This document shows, one piece after another, positions 1 to 8,863 of a stretch of DNA of 52,075 nucleotides. The stretch is from Candidatus Blackburnbacteria bacterium RIFCSPLOWO2_01_FULL_40_20. GTDB taxonomy: Bacteria; Patescibacteriota; Microgenomatia; UBA8517; UBA10165. Made by a program: the position numbers and the translations under genes. The notes beneath the pieces were generated by a model. It was not told the DNA's origin, ran no database searches, and worked only from the letters and a program-made list of their open reading frames with translations. Within the stretch, counting starts at the first letter, position 1. Every line of letters begins with the position of its first letter. The stretch is from contig MHCC01000025.1 of NCBI GenBank assembly GCA_001816475.1, positions 1 to 52,075 of the forward strand. The letters run 5' to 3'.

Positions 1-708
1 CCTTCCTTCACCGTTTGCCAACCAACTATCAATCAGAGGAGCAACCTCTCGAACAACGTGACGGCTTATTTCGTCTTTACCAAGCCTCCCGTCATCATCA
101 ATTTTAACAACAGACATGCCCGTATATTGGCATGTAAGCCTAAACAACACATCTAAATATCCCTCTCTTGTTCTTTCCCAAAAACCAGACCCTTCTCGGT
201 CAAACTTATCCGGATTGTCTCTTTCAGATCTCTCGCGAGCAGCTGCAATGCTGGTATCAATAAACATAATTACGTCCGGCATCGTTTCGCGCAGAACCTC
301 TTTGTTAAATTGTTTCCAAATCCCCCTCCATCCCTTGTAAAGCGGTTGTCCGCCTCCATCCCAAAGTCTCCCTTCTCCTTGATAGGCTAGACTTGATAAA
401 AACGAGCGGTCACTTATGACCAACTCTCCTCGTGCCAATGCGGGTCTTACCACCTCATCAAGAAGACTCTCTCTAGCTTTTGCAAACAATCTTGCCTCTT
501 CCTCAGCCGTCAATTTCTCGTACTTAACTATTTTCCTTATCTGGTCTGCTAAGGAAGTCCCCCCTGGCTCAAAAACAAGTCTAGTTGAAATATCATCGGA
601 ATAAGTTTTAAGGTTGTCACAAAGAAGTTTTATTTGTGTGCTCTTCCCAGTGCCAACAATTCCTTCAAAAACAATATATAAACCTGGATATGAATTATTT
701 ATTTTCAT
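1..708 (-). CDS. tmk: dTMP kinase, C-terminus beyond window edge
   Basis: Thymidylate kinase phosphorylates dTMP to dTDP with ATP in the cytoplasm. The frame reads from ATG at 708 through position 1 without a stop, so 236 residues are visible and the end lies outside. Near the N-terminus is a P-loop, GIVGTGKST (about residues 16-24). A central DRSFLSSLAYQGEGR stretch matches the family's DR(Y/S)..S.AYQG motif, followed by an Arg-rich lid (RERSERD). It is the last visible gene of a dTTP operon, starting directly after the stop of the preceding small ORF (TAAATG). The family call is secure; only the end is missing. Confidence 0.93.
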   Translation of the reverse strand, partial: MKINNSYPGLYIVFEGIVGTGKSTQIKLLCDNLKTYSDDISTRLVFEPGGTSLADQIRKIVKYEKLTAEEEARLFAKARESLLDEVVRPALARGELVISDRSFLSSLAYQGEGRLWDGGGQPLYKGWRGIWKQFNKEVLRETMPDVIMFIDTSIAAARERSERDNPDKFDREGSGFWERTREGYLDVLFRLTCQYTGMSVVKIDDDGRLGKDEISRHVVREVAPLIDSWLANGEGR

Positions 709-870
709 TTACTTTTTCCCATCACTTGGAACTCTAATCATAGTTCGTCTTACGACTCGCGCTTTTTGTTTCGTAAAAGCGAGCAAATCTATCCTGCGCA
801 AAAACTGACCTCCATTTTTTGGCACCAAACCATCATTCCTCCCTAGCAACAACCTTTCTTTAGTGTTCAA
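709..870 (-). CDS. small basic protein, 53 aa, unknown function
   Basis: A short frame between the ThyX-like gene and tmk. It starts at a TTG whose last two bases form the TGA stop of the upstream gene (TTGA), and its TAA abuts the tmk ATG (TAAATG). Both junctions are typical of translational coupling, which is the main support. The product is rich in Arg, Lys and Leu (for example FLRRIDLLAF) with no cysteines or membrane segment. I do not recognise it. It may be a real small operon member or an extended leader for tmk. Confidence 0.45.
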   Translation of the reverse strand: MNTKERLLLGRNDGLVPKNGGQFLRRIDLLAFTKQKARVVRRTMIRVPSDGKK

Positions 871-2687
871 CTTGTTTTCTCAAGTTTTTGTTGAGTTTTA
901 ATTTCAGCCTTAAGTCTTCCCAAGCCATAATCTTCTTTCCAGTCAATATTTGAAAACAAATCTTTCAAAAAGGGAATTATTTCAAAAATTTGTCTAGCTG
1001 CTTCTTGAACTGCATGCCTATATGTCGGATGACCGCCTGGAATTGTCCTGAGTTCTGCGAAGAAACACCACTGACGAATATTTGCTCTTATATTAAATCT
1101 TAACTTGTTTCCCAAGATAGTAACGTATTCGGCAGCTCTTGCAGTTTGCATCTCTTTAGTCTTTGAAATTCTCGAGTTTAGCGACTTTGTCCAGTGCGCC
1201 ATTCTTACATAATCAGTTAAAACTTCTTCCATTCCTTGCTCCCTAAATTCTTCCGGAACGTAAACTTCGGTTGCATCCAAACGCTGTCTTGTAGTCATGT
1301 TAAATCTATTTCTTTGAAAATCCCGGAATATCCCAAAATCGCAGTTAAATTCAACTTCGGCTTCTGCCCGTTCAAACGCTCTTGGAAGTTTTTTGCGTCT
1401 GTTATTGCGCTCGGGGACAGACTCGACAATTAAACTCGTAAGTCTCTTGCTCCAAATTGCCCATATGTCGGCTTGTTTATCCTGCTCTTTAACTCCTCTT
1501 GCCCAATCCAAAATTGCTGCTTTTGAAAAATGAGTGTCTGTTTGAGCTCCGTATACAATTTCTGCTGCAATTTGGACATCTGTGTCGATGTCGTAATCCA
1601 CAAGTCTAACGTCGGCAGATTCATTCGTCTCTTTAATAAAACTCGTCCACCATTCAGCTTGAATTTCTTGTCTGAATCTTACTTCTTCCATGTAACGTCT
1701 TATGCCAACCCCATATGTTTGAATTTCTAACAGAAAGCTTGGTGTAACTTTTGCAAGCTCTTCTAATGCCAAATTTCCCAAAAATCTAACTTCAGCAAAC
1801 GGCGAAGCCATGAGTTTGTTAATTGTGTGCTCTGCTGCCTGACCTGAGAAATTCGCGCCGATATTCGTAACTGTTGTTGTCGGCAAGAAAACTCGAACAA
1901 GGTCAAATGCTTTTGCCTTAAGTGCACGCTCGTACGCTCTTTTTGCTAGCTTTTGCAATTCACCATTCAAATCATCATATTTATTACTACTGCTCTTCAT
2001 TCCACAAGTCGTAATATCTATTTCCAGATCTAGCATTGGATATTTTGCTCTTAAAAATTCAATCGTTATTGGATAATGCTTTTTATAAGCTTCAAACGTG
2101 GCAATATTCCAGGCAGTGAACTCTTCCGCAAACTTCGAATGCATTATTTCTTGGGGTTCACAATATAAATAGTGTCCGTCAACCAAATTTCCAAAGTCTA
2201 CATAACGAGTTGATTTCTCAATAAATGCCGAACCTGGTCTGCCGTCTTCAATCGCTTTAGCTGCAATTTGAGAAACTCCCTCAAAAACTATATGCGCATT
2301 CCCCATTTGTTTAACCGATTCGTCCCCGTACTCTGCCAGTGCGTTTTTGTAAAAAGCTTTCGCTCTTTCATTTGCAACATCTAGCTCAGCACCCTGATTT
2401 TCAACAAGAAAGGCCGTAATATTTTGTATCCCCAATTCAGAGGCTTTGTAAAATTCATTTAGGAAGATTCTCCTGATGCTCAACGAAGTTCTGCTAAAAC
2501 GGGAAAGTAGCGCGCCTACAACTTCTTGAGGGAGATTGGGACGAATTGCATAAACCGGTTTATCATAATTTGTAAAATAACGCAGTAAAACTGCTTTTTC
2601 TTCTTCATTAAAAGTTTCTGTGGAGTATGGGAAAGGGCAGTATTCTAACGTTTGTCCTGCTTGCTCATATCTTTTTCCTTCAATCAT
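867..2687 (-). CDS. tandem ThyX-like (FAD-dependent thymidylate synthase family) protein
   Basis: A 606-residue protein, about twice the length of ordinary ThyX (220-250 residues), reading as two diverged ThyX-type halves. The first half carries FIEKSTRYVDF, matching the end of the ThyX signature, but the preceding RHR is replaced by DGRPG. The second half has RNRFNMTTRQR where RHR..S should be, and a C-terminal LRTIPGGHPTYRHAV stretch like the family's substrate-binding end. It sits between dut (31 bases upstream) and tmk, so reductive methylation of dUMP to dTMP is the likely role. Enzyme activity is inferred, because the catalytic signature is degenerate in both halves. Confidence 0.8.
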   Translation of the reverse strand: MIEGKRYEQAGQTLEYCPFPYSTETFNEEEKAVLLRYFTNYDKPVYAIRPNLPQEVVGALLSRFSRTSLSIRRIFLNEFYKASELGIQNITAFLVENQGAELDVANERAKAFYKNALAEYGDESVKQMGNAHIVFEGVSQIAAKAIEDGRPGSAFIEKSTRYVDFGNLVDGHYLYCEPQEIMHSKFAEEFTAWNIATFEAYKKHYPITIEFLRAKYPMLDLEIDITTCGMKSSSNKYDDLNGELQKLAKRAYERALKAKAFDLVRVFLPTTTVTNIGANFSGQAAEHTINKLMASPFAEVRFLGNLALEELAKVTPSFLLEIQTYGVGIRRYMEEVRFRQEIQAEWWTSFIKETNESADVRLVDYDIDTDVQIAAEIVYGAQTDTHFSKAAILDWARGVKEQDKQADIWAIWSKRLTSLIVESVPERNNRRKKLPRAFERAEAEVEFNCDFGIFRDFQRNRFNMTTRQRLDATEVYVPEEFREQGMEEVLTDYVRMAHWTKSLNSRISKTKEMQTARAAEYVTILGNKLRFNIRANIRQWCFFAELRTIPGGHPTYRHAVQEAARQIFEIIPFLKDLFSNIDWKEDYGLGRLKAEIKTQQKLEKTS

Positions 2688-2717
2688 TATTCAAAAACCT
2701 TTCCACTTTTTGCTTTC

Positions 2718-3161
2718 TCACTTCTTTCCTGTGCTTCCAAATCCACCTTCGCCACGTTCCGTGTCCTCTAGTACTTCAACCAGCTCAATTTGAGCTTGTT
2801 CGGCCTGTTGCATAATTCCTTGTGCAATCTTATCTCCTTTTTCAATTGTCACAACCTCTTGCCCATTGTTTACTAAAATTACTCCCCATTCTCCTCGGTA
2901 TCCGGCATCAATTACACCCCCCATTGTGTGCAAACCATGTTTTGCCGCCAAACCGCTTTTGTCACGGACTGAAACAAACCAACCTTGAGGAATTTGGGAA
3001 GTTAAACCAGTTTTAAAAACATGTCGTTGTCCCGGTTCAAGAACAACTGTTTCGACAGAAAAGATATCAAATCCTGCATCGTCTGAGTGCGCATATTGAG
3101 GCAATTTGCTATCCGGGGAAAGTAGTTTAAACTTGATTGTTGGCCTTGCCATTTCTTTCAT
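2718..3161 (-). CDS. dut: dUTP diphosphatase
   Basis: Trimeric dUTPase, hydrolysing dUTP to dUMP and pyrophosphate. It keeps dUTP out of DNA and supplies the thymidylate synthase substrate. All five family motifs are visible in 147 residues: DAGFDI, RDKSGLA, GGVIDAGYRGEW, GDKIAQ, and C-terminal RGEGGFGSTG. Either of two in-frame ATGs three codons apart (3161 or 3152) could be used. It is the first gene of the dTTP operon, with a TTGACA-type promoter just upstream. Confidence 0.97.
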   Translation of the reverse strand: MKEMARPTIKFKLLSPDSKLPQYAHSDDAGFDIFSVETVVLEPGQRHVFKTGLTSQIPQGWFVSVRDKSGLAAKHGLHTMGGVIDAGYRGEWGVILVNNGQEVVTIEKGDKIAQGIMQQAEQAQIELVEVLEDTERGEGGFGSTGKK

Positions 3162-3202
3162 TTGGATAATTTAGTAACTCAGTAGCTTTTTCAGCTTTAT
3201 CT

Positions 3203-3231
3203 TTTTTACAGAAACTCCCCAAACTTGTCAA
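3203..3231 (-). promoter_or_regulatory. putative promoter of the dut operon
   Basis: On the minus strand TTGACA, a 17-base spacer and TAAAAA lie about 45 bases upstream of the dut start. The -35 box is consensus and the -10 box is weak. Confidence 0.45.
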
Positions 3232-3242
3232 TGAGGAAAAAC

Positions 3243-3288
3243 AAAAAAAGGGCACCCTTAGAGGAAACTATTCCATCCTTAGGTGCCC
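3243..3288 (-). terminator. intrinsic terminator of the 3319-3684 gene
   Basis: Read on the minus strand, GGGCACC pairs with GGTGCCC across a 25-base loop containing a further GGAA/TTCC pairing, and is followed directly by seven Ts. It separates the unknown gene upstream from the dut operon downstream. Confidence 0.75.
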
Positions 3289-3318
3289 ATGGCAAAAACG
3301 GCATCAAATACGACTAAC

Positions 3319-3684
3319 TCATCCTCTCGGCGGAGGAACTACGTGCATACGAATGCGTCGGTGTTTTTCGCTATACGCCACGTCTAGTAAAATATCCACC
3401 TTCGCACTTCCCAAAAGCGGAACGACCCAAGTTTGTTGCTCACCTGGCTTAAAAACGTACTCTCGTGATTCATTGTCTGGTGAATCAAAGACAACCTTGA
3501 CTTTGATTTGACCGCGACTCTCGCTGGTAAAAGCGACCGCAGCCTCCATTTCCGTTTCCAGCAACTCGCCAACATCTATTGTGTTGACATCTTTGAATAT
3601 GAGATGCCATACAAAAGGCATAATCATTCGAACATCAAGTTGGAGGGGAAGAGTCTGCGCCACTGTAATTCTGTACTTGTCCAC
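3319..3684 (-). CDS. hypothetical protein, 121 aa
   Basis: I do not recognise this protein. The frame extends upstream to 3798, but the far TTG lies inside a good promoter (-10 at 3789-3794), so it cannot be on that transcript. A GTG at 3684 has AAGGAG six bases before it and is the better start. The product alternates hydrophobic and charged residues (IKVKVVFDSPD, KVDILLDVAY), suggesting a beta-rich fold, and ends in VVPPPRG. It has no signal peptide or membrane helix. It is a single-gene unit with its own promoter and terminator. Confidence 0.7.
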   Translation of the reverse strand: MDKYRITVAQTLPLQLDVRMIMPFVWHLIFKDVNTIDVGELLETEMEAAVAFTSESRGQIKVKVVFDSPDNESREYVFKPGEQQTWVVPLLGSAKVDILLDVAYSEKHRRIRMHVVPPPRG

Positions 3685-3788
3685 GTTGTACTCCTTGTCT
3701 GTATTACGCGGTTCGTTTTTCAATGAGCTGTCAGACTGTCCGCCAAGCTTACACTTGGTACCATTCTGGTCAAACGCAGGCTGATTAA

Positions 3789-3817
3789 AGTATAGCAAGA
3801 AAATGCCAGTAATTCAA
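3789..3817 (-). promoter_or_regulatory. promoter of the 3319-3684 gene
   Basis: TTGAAT, exactly 17 bases, then TATACT on the minus strand, directly after the stop of the deacetylase gene. It leaves a leader of about 100 bases before the GTG at 3684. Confidence 0.65.
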
Positions 3818-3818
3818 A

Positions 3819-4727
3819 CTACAGGCCGTAAGAGGATAGTGGAGAGTTGCCGATTCTTGTTCTTCTGAAGTCGTATGGGAGTTTTGCACATTGGTAAGAA
3901 CCCGGAACCGTTGTAAAAGCCGAGGTTATACCCATTTCTTTCATAATTGAGTCCACCTTTAAATTCTCTGTTCCGTACGGGTATGCAAATGACGTAACTG
4001 GCCCAAGTCCATGTTCTTCAAGTTGAGTTTTTGCAGTACTTATTTCATATCGAATCGTTTCTTCGCTTGCAGCACCCATATTTTTGTGTGACCAGGTATG
4101 GTTTGCGAAAGTAACAAGGCCTGAGCTTTTTATCTCAGAAATTTGAGACCAGTTCATGTAGTCCGAATTTCCAACCAACCCCGTTGGAACAAACACTGTT
4201 GCGCGCAAATTATTTTTAACAAGCTCCGGATAAGCATATTTGTAAAAGTCCTCATATGCATCATCAAATGTTAATAGAATGGAGCGTCCTTGAACGCCGC
4301 TGGCCACACCTTGCAAGAATTGATCAGGTGTCAAGGCGGTGTAACCACGGGACGCAAGATACGCCATTTGACTGGCAAAAACATCGTTGTTGACTGAAAT
4401 GCTCAGCTGTTTCTTTGCTTGGGCCTCTTCTTTTGGTTGAATATGGTGGTACATAAGAACAGGAATAATTCTGCATGGTCCATAAACTAATGGGTCTGGT
4501 AATGGAATGGGGCTTGCACCGATTGAATCGGGGCTAGGAGAAGGAGCAGATGGCGAAGGAATGGATGTTGGTTCGGGCACTGGAGTAGGCGCTGCGACAT
4601 TTACTGTCTGGACAGATAACTTCGAAACAGGGGAAATCAAACCGGTTTTTTTCCAACCTGCCATCAAAACAACGCCGATTATAACTAGCACTAAAACAAG
4701 TAACAAAATGGTCTTTTTTGCTGCCAT
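3819..4727 (-). CDS. membrane-anchored polysaccharide deacetylase (CE4 / NodB domain)
   Basis: Metal-dependent deacetylase of surface polysaccharide or peptidoglycan. From ATG at 4727 (302 residues) there is a Lys-rich start, one hydrophobic segment (about residues 5-24), a Pro/Ser/Thr linker (about 45-80), then the NodB domain. TFDDA is motif 1 with the catalytic Asp, HTWSH is the H...H metal site, and YPYG is motif 3. The frame is open further upstream, but that part would lie inside topA, whose stop is 26 bases away. The enzyme probably acts outside the cytoplasmic membrane. Substrate cannot be told from sequence. Confidence 0.88.
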   Translation of the reverse strand: MAAKKTILLLVLVLVIIGVVLMAGWKKTGLISPVSKLSVQTVNVAAPTPVPEPTSIPSPSAPSPSPDSIGASPIPLPDPLVYGPCRIIPVLMYHHIQPKEEAQAKKQLSISVNNDVFASQMAYLASRGYTALTPDQFLQGVASGVQGRSILLTFDDAYEDFYKYAYPELVKNNLRATVFVPTGLVGNSDYMNWSQISEIKSSGLVTFANHTWSHKNMGAASEETIRYEISTAKTQLEEHGLGPVTSFAYPYGTENLKVDSIMKEMGITSAFTTVPGSYQCAKLPYDFRRTRIGNSPLSSYGL

Positions 4728-4752
4728 ACAACCGGAATTTGAAATTTGAAAA

Positions 4753-6843
4753 TTAGGTGGTTTCTTGTGCCTTATCCGCTCCTGAACCGTCGGCCATAGC
4801 CCCAGCGGCTGCCGGTTTTCTCCAAGATGCCCACTTACACTTCGGGTATCTTGAACAACCAAAAAAATGCTTTCCTTTTGAAGTTCTTTTCACAACCACG
4901 TTACCTTTTCCACAGTCTGGACATTTCATTTGCAATGTCTCAACATAGGCTGCCGACCACTTACAATCCGGGAAGCGCGAACAGGCCAAAAACTTTCCAA
5001 ACCTCCCAACTCTCACAATTTGTTCGCCCTCCTTGCAAAGTGGACATTTCTTGCCTGTTGTTTCAACTTGAACTTTTACACGTTCGGCAACCTTTTCGAC
5101 TTTTTCAAGTTGAGTTGAGAACGGATTCCAGAAGTCCGAAATAACAGGAACCCATTGTTTCTCACCTTTTGCAATATCGTCCAGGTTGTCTTCCATCTGA
5201 GCTGTAAAGTTATAATCGATAACGCCTTCAAAATAAGAAACCAAAAAGTCATTAACAGCAATTCCCAAAGCTGTAGGGTAGAACTTCCCTTCTTTTTTCT
5301 CAACATATTGGCGGTCTTGAATTGTTGTTAGAGTAGGGGCATAAGTTGAAGGTCTTCCAATCCCCAGTTTTTCCAAAGTTTTGACTAAAGTTGCCTCAGT
5401 GTAGCGCGGTGGCGGTTCTGTGAACTTTTGTTCCGATGTCACTTTAATCAAGTTCAGCTGCTCACCTTCCTCCACACCAGGCAAAACCACTTCGTCTACA
5501 TTCCACCGACTACCGTCTACCACATTTTTCTTTTGAGCCGTAGTCTTTAGTCCGTAATCAGTAGTCTTTTCGTACACCTTCTTCCATCCCTCAAACTTCA
5601 TTACTTGACCCCGCGCTTGCATTTGGTAAATGCCACCATCCGACTTGGCTTCAACATTTATAACTGTCCCGTCAAAAATACTGTCTGCCATTTGACAAGC
5701 AACGAACCTCCTCCAAATAAGCTCATATAACCGAATAGCGTCATTCCCCATACTTACAACCTGACTCTCTGTACTTAACACTGACACTTGAGTTGGCCTT
5801 ATTGCTTCATGGGCTTCTTGTACAAGTTTACTTTTTGTTTTGTACAGTCTAGGGGAGTCGGGTACAAAGTTTTGCCCGTATTTATTCTTTATAAACTCGC
5901 GAGCTTGTGCAATTGCCTCAACTGATAAATTTGTTGAGTCTGTTCTGTGGTAGGTGATTAAACCCTCCTCGTATAACTTTTGGGCAACACTCATTGTCTT
6001 TTTTGCAGACCAGTACATCGACCGACCCGCAGCTTGAGTCATTGTTGATGTGGTAAATGGAGCAGGAGGGCGTTTAACAACTTCTTTCTTTTCAACTGTT
6101 GAAACTTCGTAGCTTGATTTTTCAAGATTACTTACTACTTCTTTTGCCTGTTCGCCATTGGCAACCTCGATTTTATTACTATCTTTTTTAATGAGTTTAA
6201 CATTAAAACTATTTCTGACTACTTGCCCCTCCGAAGCGCGAGCGAAGGGGGGTTTTACTTCTGCAAATATTTCCCAATACTCTCCCGACTTGAATGCTCC
6301 TATTTCACGCTCTTTTTCCACGACCAAACGAACAGCCACAGATTGAACTCGTCCGGCAGACAAACCCTTCCTTATCTTCTTCCAAAGTAGGGGGGAAAGT
6401 TTGTAGCCTACCAGTCTATCCAAAACTCGTCTTGCTTGCTGGGCATCTACCAACCGTAAATCGACAGTCCTGGGGTTCTCCAAAGCATGCTTGACAGCGC
6501 TTTCTGTGATTTCGTGAAAAACTATCCTTTTTAGCACCCTACCCTTTTCACCGTTAATCAAGTTGGCAACGTGGTGCGCAATCGCCTCGCCCTCACGGTC
6601 AGGGTCTGTGGCCAAATAAATGTTTTTAGCCTTTTTTGCATCAGTCTTAATCTTGGCAACCGTATCTTTTCTTTTTGCAACAAGAACATAATCAGGCTCA
6701 AAGTTTTTCTCGATATCAACCCCAAGCTTGCTTTTTGGCAAATCAACGATATGGCCCATCGTTGGGTCAATCGTATAGTCTCTACCTAAAAAACGGCTTA
6801 ACGTCCGAGCTTTAGTTGGTGATTCAACAATGATAAGATTCAT
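4753..6843 (-). CDS. topA: DNA topoisomerase I
   Basis: Type IA topoisomerase relaxing negative supercoils. The Toprim domain opens the protein (IIVESPTKART, then ATDPDREGEAIA). The active Tyr is residue 298 in ITYHRTDS. Two C-terminal zinc ribbons follow (CPLC...CSRFPDC and CPDC...CSRYPKC). The length of 696 residues is normal. Two stretches look like in-frame repeat insertions: residues about 198-207 (FARASEG), coded by a GC-rich palindrome, and about 425-450, coded by a GTAGAC-type repeat also found in rnhB. Both lie where loops would be tolerated. dprA lies 24 bases upstream. Confidence 0.97.
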   Translation of the reverse strand: MNLIIVESPTKARTLSRFLGRDYTIDPTMGHIVDLPKSKLGVDIEKNFEPDYVLVAKRKDTVAKIKTDAKKAKNIYLATDPDREGEAIAHHVANLINGEKGRVLKRIVFHEITESAVKHALENPRTVDLRLVDAQQARRVLDRLVGYKLSPLLWKKIRKGLSAGRVQSVAVRLVVEKEREIGAFKSGEYWEIFAEVKPPFARASEGQVVRNSFNVKLIKKDSNKIEVANGEQAKEVVSNLEKSSYEVSTVEKKEVVKRPPAPFTTSTMTQAAGRSMYWSAKKTMSVAQKLYEEGLITYHRTDSTNLSVEAIAQAREFIKNKYGQNFVPDSPRLYKTKSKLVQEAHEAIRPTQVSVLSTESQVVSMGNDAIRLYELIWRRFVACQMADSIFDGTVINVEAKSDGGIYQMQARGQVMKFEGWKKVYEKTTDYGLKTTAQKKNVVDGSRWNVDEVVLPGVEEGEQLNLIKVTSEQKFTEPPPRYTEATLVKTLEKLGIGRPSTYAPTLTTIQDRQYVEKKEGKFYPTALGIAVNDFLVSYFEGVIDYNFTAQMEDNLDDIAKGEKQWVPVISDFWNPFSTQLEKVEKVAERVKVQVETTGKKCPLCKEGEQIVRVGRFGKFLACSRFPDCKWSAAYVETLQMKCPDCGKGNVVVKRTSKGKHFFGCSRYPKCKWASWRKPAAAGAMADGSGADKAQETT
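5492..5570. repeat. GTAGAC-type repeat inside topA (family A, copy 1)
   Basis: Contains GACTACCGTCTACC and, about 30 bases on, GTAGTC/CAGTAGTC units. The same units recur in rnhB and upstream of rplA. The frame of topA is kept. Confidence 0.6.
6225..6252. repeat. GC-rich palindrome inside topA (family B)
   Basis: CCCCTCCG..GCGCG..CGAAGGGG forms an imperfect inverted repeat in an AT-rich gene and codes for about ten residues (near 198-207). Similar short GC palindromes occur upstream of dprA (about 7984-8006) and in rnhB. Confidence 0.5.
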
Positions 6844-6867
6844 GTTTTTAAAATTTTAAATTGAAAA

Positions 6868-7968
6868 TTATATTTTAATGTAGCTCCCTCCCACATTCTT
6901 TATCATTCCTTTTAGTTCCAAAGTCATCAGCGTTCCCAAGACCCTTCCCGTTTCCATGCTACTTATTCTAACAATCGTGTCAACATCTGCGCCCTCGGAG
7001 GGGATTGCGCCTAGTAACATTTCCTCGTCTGCCGACTCGGGTAGAGTGGACTTAGACTTTGACTGTAATATCTTAGACTGAATCTTAAGTTCATCCAACA
7101 CATCCCTAGCACTTTCAATAAGTTTTGCTCCGTTTCTTATTAAGTAGTGAGGTGCCCAAGACGTAGAAGAAGTAACAGGTCCCGGAACTGCAAAAACATC
7201 TCGTCCTTGACTGGCCGCTAGCGCCGCAGTAAGTAGAGTACCAGATTTTTCAGCTCCCTCAATAATTATAACACCCAGAGCCATACCCGAGACAATTCTG
7301 TTTCGGATTGGAAAGTTTTGTGGCATAGCCGGATAGCCCAGGGGGTATTCAGATAAAAGTACCCCCAGTCTATTTTTCACAATGGTTTCACCAAGCTGCT
7401 TATTTGTTGGTGGATAAATTTGGTCAAGGCCTCCGCCTAGTATGCCCACAGTTTTACCATTTAATTCGATAGTTGTCCTATGGGCTGCGCCGTCAATTCC
7501 TAGTGCTAAACCGCTAATTATAGTTACCCCCGCGTCAACTAAGCCGGTAACTATTCTTTGGCACATCTCCCTGCCATAGCTTGTCATTTTCCTTGAGCCC
7601 ACTACCGCGACAGACACCTCCGCAAGCTCGTTTAGCGACATATCCCACCCGGGATCCTTCTTGGCATACAACAAATATGGGCTGTCCTCAAGGGTTTTTA
7701 ACCTTTCCGGGTATCCCTTGTCGCCAAGGCACAAAGCATCAATACCCAGTTTTTCCATTTTTTGCTTGTACGAGTCTAAATCAAAGCTTTTTTTAAATTC
7801 TTGAAATTTTTGTGCTAAATCTTCTTTGAATCCAATATTTATAAATTCGTTTTTAGAAGCGTTCCAAGCTTTCAGCGCAGAACTAAAGTAACTTACTATA
7901 AGTTTATACCTTGCTGGTCCAATTGGGATAAAGCAACTAAACGCGATCCATGCTTCTCTTTCTGTCAT
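6868..7968 (-). CDS. dprA: DNA-processing protein DprA
   Basis: Loads RecA on incoming single-stranded DNA during transformation. The Rossmann-like core shows VVGSRKMTSYG, SGLALGIDGAAH, GILGGGLDQIYPP, LLSEYPLG, FPIRNRIVSGM and EKSGTLLTAALA, all family hallmarks. A small winged-helix-like tail follows. I place the start at ATG 7968 because GAGAGAGGTAGG lies just before it, giving 366 residues. The open frame to 8040 would only add a stretch coded by a GC-rich repeat. Its presence suggests DNA uptake, as in many CPR genomes. Confidence 0.95.
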   Translation of the reverse strand: MTEREAWIAFSCFIPIGPARYKLIVSYFSSALKAWNASKNEFINIGFKEDLAQKFQEFKKSFDLDSYKQKMEKLGIDALCLGDKGYPERLKTLEDSPYLLYAKKDPGWDMSLNELAEVSVAVVGSRKMTSYGREMCQRIVTGLVDAGVTIISGLALGIDGAAHRTTIELNGKTVGILGGGLDQIYPPTNKQLGETIVKNRLGVLLSEYPLGYPAMPQNFPIRNRIVSGMALGVIIIEGAEKSGTLLTAALAASQGRDVFAVPGPVTSSTSWAPHYLIRNGAKLIESARDVLDELKIQSKILQSKSKSTLPESADEEMLLGAIPSEGADVDTIVRISSMETGRVLGTLMTLELKGMIKNVGGSYIKI

Positions 7969-8048
7969 AAAAAGCCTACCTCTCTCAGTCTCGCCAGAGG
8001 CGGACGAAGAAGGGTCATACATCCACAATATCACAAGCACTTACAAAT

Positions 8049-8075
8049 TTGACATCAATTAATTAATAGTATTAC
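8049..8075 (+). promoter_or_regulatory. putative promoter of the 8084-8863 gene
   Basis: TTGACA, 15 bases, then TATTAC, with the GTG start eight bases after the -10 box. The short spacer weakens it; if real, the mRNA would be nearly leaderless. Confidence 0.4.
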
Positions 8076-8083
8076 ACTGGATA

Positions 8084-8863
8084 GTGAAACAAAAAGGTAT
8101 CATCTATGTCCTTCCCCTTTTAGCTTTGCTTCTAATTGTTGCAGTTGGTAGCTATTACTACTTGAACAAAAATAAAATTCCAGACATCCAACTCCCAATA
8201 ATTTCGTCTCCATCGCCTTCCCCTGTTGCCATTCCCAGCACAGAAAATTGGAAAACTTATAAAAACGATCTTTATGCGTTCGAATTAAACTATCCGGCTG
8301 ATTGGAAAATAACGGGAACAATAATAGAAGGAATTGTCAATTTAGAATCAGGTTTCAAATCAAGAAATCTGTTTGAAGGACTTCCAGGCCCAGACGAAAG
8401 GGTACGATACTCCGTGCTTGTAAGTGCTATTGATAACCCCAAAGAAGACGATGCATTAGATGTAATTTACAAGTACTATGGCATTACGGAGGACTTTGAA
8501 AAACAGAACATTAAATTCGAACGGCTACAAATTAACAACCAAACAGTTTACAAGTCACAAAACATTCCGGACATGTATGGAGCATTATCCTACTTTTTTG
8601 AATCGGCAGATAAAAACACATATATTGGCTTAACTTTGTGGCCGTATGATTTTAAAAATGAAGACAAGACTCAAGACGAACCGGTCGCCCTCTTCAACCA
8701 AATCATTTCAAGCTTTAAGTTCGCAGAAGCAGATTATCCCTTAGGTAAACCTTGTGGAGGATTTGCTGGAGAAACCGGACAACTTGCATGTCCTGGTGGA
8801 TATTACTGCCAATACCCCAAACCCAGGCACCCAGACGAACAAGGAAAGTGTATTAAAAAATAG
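8084..8863 (+). CDS. TM-anchored extracellular protein with Cys-rich tail
   Basis: 259 residues starting at GTG. An N-terminal hydrophobic segment (about residues 5-26) acts as signal anchor, then a Pro/Ser linker and a globular domain beginning near WKTYKNDLYAFELNYPADW, a pattern seen in PsbP-like and other CPR exported proteins. The C-terminus has five cysteines (CGGF, ACPGGYYCQYP, GKCIKK), likely a small disulfide or metal knot. Function unknown. It is divergent from dprA and followed by a toxin-antitoxin pair. Confidence 0.8.
   Translation: MKQKGIIYVLPLLALLLIVAVGSYYYLNKNKIPDIQLPIISSPSPSPVAIPSTENWKTYKNDLYAFELNYPADWKITGTIIEGIVNLESGFKSRNLFEGLPGPDERVRYSVLVSAIDNPKEDDALDVIYKYYGITEDFEKQNIKFERLQINNQTVYKSQNIPDMYGALSYFFESADKNTYIGLTLWPYDFKNEDKTQDEPVALFNQIISSFKFAEADYPLGKPCGGFAGETGQLACPGGYYCQYPKPRHPDEQGKCIKK

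Noticed and set aside
3684-3798. N-terminal extension of the 3319 gene from a TTG at 3798
   Set aside because: The TTG overlaps the -10 box TATACT, so it would lie upstream of the transcript; GTG 3684 has AAGGAG.
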